From positions 1,922,001 to 1,986,000 of the forward strand of contig OZ024845.1 of NCBI GenBank assembly GCA_964017145.1: a stretch of DNA of 64,000 nt. The letters are read 5' to 3'. The translations under genes were made by a program, and so were the position numbers. This DNA is from Agrocybe praecox. Its lineage: Eukaryota; Basidiomycota; Agaricomycetes; Agaricales; Agrocybaceae. How positions within the stretch are numbered: position 1 is the stretch's first letter; every line of letters begins with the position of its first letter. A model generated the notes under the pieces. That model worked only from the letters and a program-made list of their open reading frames with translations, was not told the DNA's origin and did no database searches. This document shows, piece after piece, positions 58,270 to 64,000 of this stretch.

Positions 58270-60693
58270 ATGACTACTATACCAATGCCCGCTCGAGGCG
58301 ATCGCTCCGCACCACACTTCGACCCCACTAGACCTCGAGAGCTCAAACAATACTTTACTGAGCTCGAGTTTCTCTTCACTCGCGCTACAGTCAACAACCA
58401 AGACGAAATGAAGAAACATGCGACTCGCTTCCTCGATGTAGATGTTGCTGACATCTGGGAGACGCTCCCATCGTTCACGGACAACACCAAAACCTTTGCT
58501 GACTTCAAGAAAGCTGTCCAGGATCTCTACCCTGACGCCAACAACGAACATCGGTACACCATGAACGATCTTGATCTACTCCTTGGCACCCAACAACGGC
58601 TCGGCATCCAGTCTCTCACCGATCTCGCTAACTATCACCGGCAGTTCACGGTCATTACCTCATTCCTTATTGCACAGAACATCATCCAGGAGTACGAACA
58701 ATGGCGCTCCTACGTTCGAGGTTTCCAGCCATCCCTTTGGCTCTTAATCGCAAACCGTCTTCAAGTCAAACACCCCGATCACATCCCTTCGAAGCCATAC
58801 AGTCTCACGCAGGTCTTTGAGGCAGCGAACTGGGTACTCAGAGGCACGCCTATCGGCATCCAGGCAGCAATAACGCCTCCAAACGTACCTACAACCTCTC
58901 ACGAGCGAGTAATCAAGACTGAGGACTTTGGCAGCATACTCACCGAGTTCACCAAGACTATCGTCGAAGCTATCAATCAATCGAACCGAAGTAACTCACC
59001 CCGACCCCAATCTTCTCGACCCTCAAATTGCAATTTCTGTGGCAAAGATCATTTCATTCGCGAATGTGATCTTGTGACCGAATATATACAAGCCGGGAAA
59101 TGCAAACGTAATATCGAAGGCAAGGTAGTGCTTCCATCCGGTTCGTTCGTGCCCCGAGACATTGTCGGGAACCATCTTAAAGACCGGATCGACGAGTGGC
59201 ACCGAAGGAACCCTAATCAGCTCGCAGCTGGCACTTTACTTCATGTTATCGCACCGCCTATCAATCCGCCACAATCCGGAGTTGAGCCTACTCCCACGAC
59301 TCCTTTCCATCCAATCTATCAACTCAACACTAACGAACGGATTGCGACACTCGAGGCAGAACTATTCACCCTTCGCACGAAACAGAAAGGCTTCACCCCA
59401 GTCATCAAGACTCGTGCGCAGAAGGCTCGAGAAGATAATGTCGAACCAGAACCAGAGGCAGCGACCCCGAGCACCTCTCGAATTGAGGAGGTCCAGGAAA
59501 CCGTCTCATCGACATCCCAGCCATCTACGAACACTCCTAGTACACCACCTAAAGACACTAGTCCATCTTCGACGATCTCTAGCACCGTTCCCGAGCACCC
59601 GTTTCGTAACGTGAAAGACGCCGCTTATACGCCACCAACCTCACGAAACGTCGGCGCATCTATCCCAGCAAAGCTGAATGCCCCGAAAAAGTCGGAACCA
59701 GCATATCGAACTCTCCCACCAATTCACGACTCTGCTATCGCAGAACAGGTATATAAGCGAGCTCTTGACGCTCCAGTGACGATCACACAACGAGAGCTAC
59801 TCTCCCTATCGCCAGAGGTTCGATCACAATACAGGGAAGCCACTACCACTCGAAGACAACCAGGAAAGGACGGCCAAGCACAGATTTCACTTCTCGAAGA
59901 AGACTCAAACGACCCGAACGAAGATATCAACAACACCGGCACCACTCAAATGCATACCACCACGATACAGACAGACACCAAGGCACCAACCTCGACCATC
60001 CAAACCGACATCAAGACATATCTCTCGACACTCCAAACCGACCGCAAGACCGATTCCATATCGTCAATGTTCCCTTCGAAACCCTTCGTCCCATCTCTCC
60101 CTCGATCATTCGCCCTAGCAGCCAGTCAACACAGAAGCCCACCTCAAGGCTCAACGATTATACAGGACCCGATTGAAGTATATATGAATACTCTCGGCCC
60201 CGGTGAACTCCCTGATCCAAACCAAATCACAGTCGCAAAGGATTCGGCCTCACTCAGATCCATCCTACCACTCGTTGATAACCATATCAAGGTCGAAGCA
60301 ATCCTCGATCCCGGATGCCAGATAATCGCAATGTCCGAAGAAGTCTGTCACGATCTCAACGTCATCTACGACCCGACTATCACTCTCCGCATGCAATCAG
60401 CTAACGGTAGTATCGACCATTCACTCGGTCTCGCTCGCAACGTCCCATTCCTTATTGGGGACCTCACGTTCTATATGCAAGTTCACGTTATTCGATCACC
60501 AGCTTACGACATTCTTCTTGGTCGACCCTTCGACGTACTTACCGAAAGCGTCATCAGGAACTATCGGAACGAAGACCAGACTATCACTATCACCGACCCG
60601 AACACAGGCCGAGTTGCAACGGTACCAACTATGTGCCGAGGCTCGGTTAGGTACCTTTCGTCTCGCCAATTCGTTGCAAATTTTCGGAGATAG
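58270..60693 (+). CDS. Gag and aspartic protease of the Ty3/gypsy element
   Basis: 807 aa from the first ATG. The N-terminal half is a helical capsid-type Gag (ELKQYFTELEFLF, FADFKKAVQDLYP, QEYEQWRSYVRGFQP). A zinc knuckle follows (CNFCGKDHFIREC, about residue 256), with spacing C-x2-C-x3-H-x4-C, one residue shorter than the usual x4. A long Ser/Thr/Pro-rich linker leads to the protease (VEAILDPGCQIIAMSEEVC, DILLGRPFDVLT), where DPG replaces the usual DTG or DSG. The same frame is open upstream to 57727 without an ATG, so Gag may start earlier. It ends at TAG 60691-60693, seven bases past a slippery site. Confidence 0.9.
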   Translation: MTTIPMPARGDRSAPHFDPTRPRELKQYFTELEFLFTRATVNNQDEMKKHATRFLDVDVADIWETLPSFTDNTKTFADFKKAVQDLYPDANNEHRYTMNDLDLLLGTQQRLGIQSLTDLANYHRQFTVITSFLIAQNIIQEYEQWRSYVRGFQPSLWLLIANRLQVKHPDHIPSKPYSLTQVFEAANWVLRGTPIGIQAAITPPNVPTTSHERVIKTEDFGSILTEFTKTIVEAINQSNRSNSPRPQSSRPSNCNFCGKDHFIRECDLVTEYIQAGKCKRNIEGKVVLPSGSFVPRDIVGNHLKDRIDEWHRRNPNQLAAGTLLHVIAPPINPPQSGVEPTPTTPFHPIYQLNTNERIATLEAELFTLRTKQKGFTPVIKTRAQKAREDNVEPEPEAATPSTSRIEEVQETVSSTSQPSTNTPSTPPKDTSPSSTISSTVPEHPFRNVKDAAYTPPTSRNVGASIPAKLNAPKKSEPAYRTLPPIHDSAIAEQVYKRALDAPVTITQRELLSLSPEVRSQYREATTTRRQPGKDGQAQISLLEEDSNDPNEDINNTGTTQMHTTTIQTDTKAPTSTIQTDIKTYLSTLQTDRKTDSISSMFPSKPFVPSLPRSFALAASQHRSPPQGSTIIQDPIEVYMNTLGPGELPDPNQITVAKDSASLRSILPLVDNHIKVEAILDPGCQIIAMSEEVCHDLNVIYDPTITLRMQSANGSIDHSLGLARNVPFLIGDLTFYMQVHVIRSPAYDILLGRPFDVLTESVIRNYRNEDQTITITDPNTGRVATVPTMCRGSVRYLSSRQFVANFRR
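60678..60684 (+). promoter_or_regulatory. Candidate -1 ribosomal frameshift site
   Basis: A AAT TTT in the gag frame is a canonical X XXY YYZ heptamer. A shift of -1 here enters the pol frame, which is open from this point to the window end. A short GC-rich hairpin can form downstream (CTCGC 60699-60703 with GCGAG 60715-60719). The gag stop follows at 60691. Confidence 0.6.
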
Positions 60694-63600
60694 AGGAGCT
60701 CGCTGATCTCGACGGCGAGATTGGGCTTTCTGTTACCTTAGACGAAGCGGGACAGCCATATATCGAAGCTTATCAAGTTCTAGACTCCTCCGACTCTCTT
60801 AATTATGCCAAATCGTATCTTACAGCCTGTGACCTATTTTCTATTCCAGTAGACTCGAAAATCAAGGACTCTCCTCATTTTGCCAATCTTTTCTTTAAGT
60901 CTCAAAATACCCCTTCTCAGCCTACTTCTTCAGATCCACCTTTGTCATCCTATCCTACATCCCCCAGCTCTAATTCATCATCATCAACACCGAAGCAGAA
61001 ACACGTTCGTCTTCCAACTCGACCGACACATGTACCACCAAAATCAAAATCACCAAATGTTTCCTCATTCCTCGCTCGAAAGAAGTACAAGCCAGTCGCA
61101 AAGAAGGTTCGACCAGTTCACGCACAACTTCCCGAAGGGTTCCGAATTGTTCGAGACATTAAAGGCGACCCTCTCGAGAAACTACCAACACTCAATCCGA
61201 ACCCACCACCCTTCGAACCAACAGGACGATATACCGAAGAACGACGCGAACAATTCGACCGAGACAACGACACCGGATTCCTTACCCCTGCCGAGCGCGA
61301 TCTCTTACATCACTTCATGATGCTCCACCAGGACGGCTTCGCATGGAACGACACTGAACGAGGACACTTTCGAGAAGACTTCTTCCCTCCAGTCGAGATT
61401 CCCGTCATCCCTCACAAGCCATGGGTACTCCGCAACATACCGATCCCACCAGGCATACACAAGGAGGTCTGCGAAGCGCTACAACGAAAGCTTGACGCAG
61501 GTGTACTCGAACCCTCGAACTCATCCTATCGCTCTCGATGGTTCTGCGTAGTCAAGAAAGACGGCAAGTCACTTCGAATCGTACAGTCCCTCGAGCCTCT
61601 TAACGCAGTCACGATCGCGCACTCCGGCGTCCCACCTTTCACCGAACAGCTTGCAGAACAGTTCGCAGCTCTCGCATGTGCTGCTATGCTCGACCTCTAC
61701 GTTGGATACGATGAACGGGCGCTCGCTCTAGCCTCTCGTGACCTCACAACCTTTCAAACTCCTTTCGGCGCACTTCGACTCACGACACTACCTATGGGCT
61801 GGACCAACTCAGTCCCTATCTTTCATGACGACGTCACATACATCCTTAGACCAGAAATACCTCATGTCACCATTCCTTACATCGACGACGTCCCAGTTAA
61901 GGGTCCCAAATCACGCTACATCCTTCCGAACGGCGATTTCGAAATGATTCCGGAGAACCCAGGCATCAGACGGTTCGTGTGGGAACACTTCCAGGGTCTT
62001 AATCGGGTAGTACAACGCATGAAGTACTGCGGCGGCACCTTTTCAGGATTCAAATCGCTTCTATGTGCTGCAGAGATCACAGTACTCGGTCACCGATGCA
62101 CTTACGAAGGACGACTCCCAGACCTCAAGCGTGTTGCAGTTATCGTGAATTGGGGTCCCTGTAAGACACTTTCTGACGTTCGATCATTCCTAGGTACCAT
62201 CGGAGTATGTCGACTATTCATCAAGAACTTCGCTCATCGTGCACACCACCTCACCAAGCTCACCAAAAAGTCAATACCTTTCGAATTCGGACCCGACCAA
62301 ATCGCAGCACAAGAAGACCTCAAACAAGCACTACTCACATCACCAGCACTTCGACCTCTCGACTACGACTCCGAAGCTCCAGTAATACTCTCGGTCGACA
62401 CTTCATACATAGCGGTTGGATTCATTCTCAGTCAATGCGACTCCGACAACCCCAGACTTCGATATCACTCTCGATTCGGCTCGATCACACTCAACGAACG
62501 CGAAGCCAGATTCTCACAACCCAAACTCGAACTCTACGGCCTCTTTCGATCGTTCCGAAGCCTCAAGCTATATCTCATCGGCCTTCGAAACCTCATCGTC
62601 GAGGTTGACGCAAAATACATCAAGGGCATGCTCTCAAATCCTGACATCGCACCATCCGCAAGCATCAACCGATGGATCGTAGCTATACTAACCTTTCATT
62701 TTACTCTCGTACATGTTCCAGGTGTCTTTCACGGTCCAGACGGCCTCTCTCGACGCACCCCGCAACCAGGCGACGAACCTGAAGAGGACGACGACTTCGA
62801 CGATTGGATCGACAACCTTCATGGATTCATGCACATGATCAATCCGACAACTCCAGCCCGCATCGCTCAACCACCGCTTCTCATCTTCATCAACGACTCA
62901 ATAACTTCGACATCGACTCCAGCAACTTCAGCACCACCAAATACAACTCCCGAAAGCATACTCGACCCCACAGAACACACTCCCAACACCACGAACGATA
63001 CCGAAACACCCCCAATCGACACAACATCACCATCGTACAGCATTATACCTCGATCTGAACATGCAATCAAGGCCGACACTCGACTCGATCACGTACAGCA
63101 ATGGCACAACACTCTCGAAAGACCCGAACACATGCCCGACTCCGAATACAACACCTTCGTTCGATATTGCACGGAATTCTTTATTAACTCGAACCGACTC
63201 TGGCGAAAAGACCCTCAAGGCAAACACAAGATAGTCATACCTCAAGAACGGAGACTCTTCATCATATCCTCGGCTCACAACGACGTAGGACATCACGGCT
63301 TCTATGCAACATCAGCACTCATTTCCGAACGATATTGGTGGCCTCATATGAGCTTCGACATCGGATGGTACATCCGTACCTGTCATATCTGCCAACTCCG
63401 ACGCACACAGAACGTGTTAATACCGCCAACCGTCGCCATGCCCGCACCCATCTTCTCAAAGGTCTATCTCGACACCATGCACCTACCCGTCTCAGGAGGA
63501 TTCAAGTACATCACCCAGGCTCGATGCTCACTCATTCATTACCCCGAATACGCAGCACTTCGACGTGAGACCAACCGAACGATCGGCGAATTCATCTTCA

Positions 63601-64000
63601 AGGATCTAATCTGTCGATATGGACTCCTTCTCGAAATCGTCACAGACAACGGACCACCGATCATCAAGGCATGCGAATATCTCACCAAGAAGTACGGCAT
63701 CAAGCACATTCGAATCTCCGGATATAACTCTCGAGCAAACGGTATCATCGAACGATCGCACTTCGACATTCGGCAAGCACTCTTCAAGGCAGCTGATGGA
63801 GACGAGTCAAAATGGCACCAAGTCGTAGCCTACATGTTCTGGGCCGACCGTGTCACTGTTCGACGACGCATGGGATGCTCACCATACTTTGGACTCACAG
63901 GAACGCACCCACTACTCCCATTCGACATCACCGAAGCCAACTACCTGCTACCACCACCAGATCAAGTGCTCTCGACGACAGACCTCATCGCTCGACGCGC
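60685..64000 (+). CDS. Pol: reverse transcriptase, RNase H, integrase (incomplete)
   Basis: Open from the frameshift site to the end of the window, over 1100 codons, without an ATG near its start. After a Ser-rich linker come RT blocks (LDAGVLEPSNSSYRSRWFCV, MLDLYVGYDERAL, LPMGWTNSVPIF, the active site IPYIDD at about 61880), RNase H (ILSVDTSYIAVGFIL, PKLELYGLFR, VEVDAKYIKGML), a long linker, and integrase with the HHCC zinc region (HNDVGHHGFY, TCHICQ) and the catalytic D, D, E (LDTMHLP, VTDNGPP, IIERSHFD). All catalytic residues checked are present. The end of integrase and the 3' LTR are outside. Confidence 0.92.

Larger units (their letters stand above)
56369..64000 (+). mobile_element. 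Ty3/gypsy LTR retrotransposon, right end outside the window
   Basis: The left border is mapped by comparing H with I: homology stops after ATTCTCCGG at 56368 and the element begins TGATGCGCCCCG. It contains a 5' LTR, a gag-protease frame (58270..60693) and a pol frame still open at 64000. Element order Gag-PR-RT-RH-IN is that of Ty3/gypsy (Metaviridae-type elements of fungi). Frames have no internal stops in the window, which suggests a recent copy. The 3' LTR, and any chromodomain, would be beyond 64000. The 5-bp target duplication should be TCCGG. Confidence 0.93.

Noticed and set aside
58225..58551. Minus-strand ORFs over gag and pol
   Set aside because: They are shadows of the codon-biased plus-strand gag and pol frames.

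Overview
The window looks like genomic DNA of a mushroom-forming basidiomycete (Agaricomycetes). Genes are dense and broken by many introns of about 50-65 nt. The housekeeping genes are fungal (NOC4, a secreted GH47 mannosidase, SWP1, RPN3, an NDUFAF2-type complex I assembly factor), and a Ty3/gypsy element runs off the right end. Exon models below were built by hand from splice signals. Every complete multi-exon model sums to a multiple of three, which supports the frames but is not proof.

Layout: 1-6.3 kb holds conserved genes (NOC4 3' end, GH47, SWP1). From 6.6 to 44.9 kb the window is dominated by one paralogous family with a degenerate WW-type domain followed by four predicted C-terminal membrane helices. 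Seven members are present, called A to G here: A (6867-9724, -), B (16884-18688, -), C (20114-23168, -), D (23939-27014, -), E (32297-35364, +), F (35906-38601, +) and G (43126-44875, +). The order B-C-D on minus and E-F-G on plus gives a mirror layout around a 27-32 kb centre. That centre carries a Lys-rich nuclear-type gene and the NDUFAF2-like gene. B and G, with their downstream DNA, are the two arms of an inverted duplication. Between A and B lie RPN3 (flanked by one of two identical tRNA-Cys genes), a broken XPG-type nuclease gene and a CACTA-like MITE.

From 38.6 kb to the retroelement the DNA is duplicated and decayed. It holds three copies (J, I, H) of a second unrecognised gene family with a Gln/Gly repeat module, a truncated NDUFAF2 copy carrying a solo LTR, an 817-bp inverted-repeat element, and fragments of a subtilase and of mevalonate diphosphate decarboxylase. 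A Ty3/gypsy element (56369 to beyond 64000) is inserted directly after the position of the start codon of family member H.

How it fits together: the conserved genes act in ribosome assembly, N-glycosylation and glycan trimming, proteasome function and respiration, and are not a pathway cluster. The notable content is the expanded WW/4-TM membrane protein family, which I cannot assign a function. The surrounding broken copies of RPN3, NDUFAF2 and other genes show that it grew by segmental DNA duplication.
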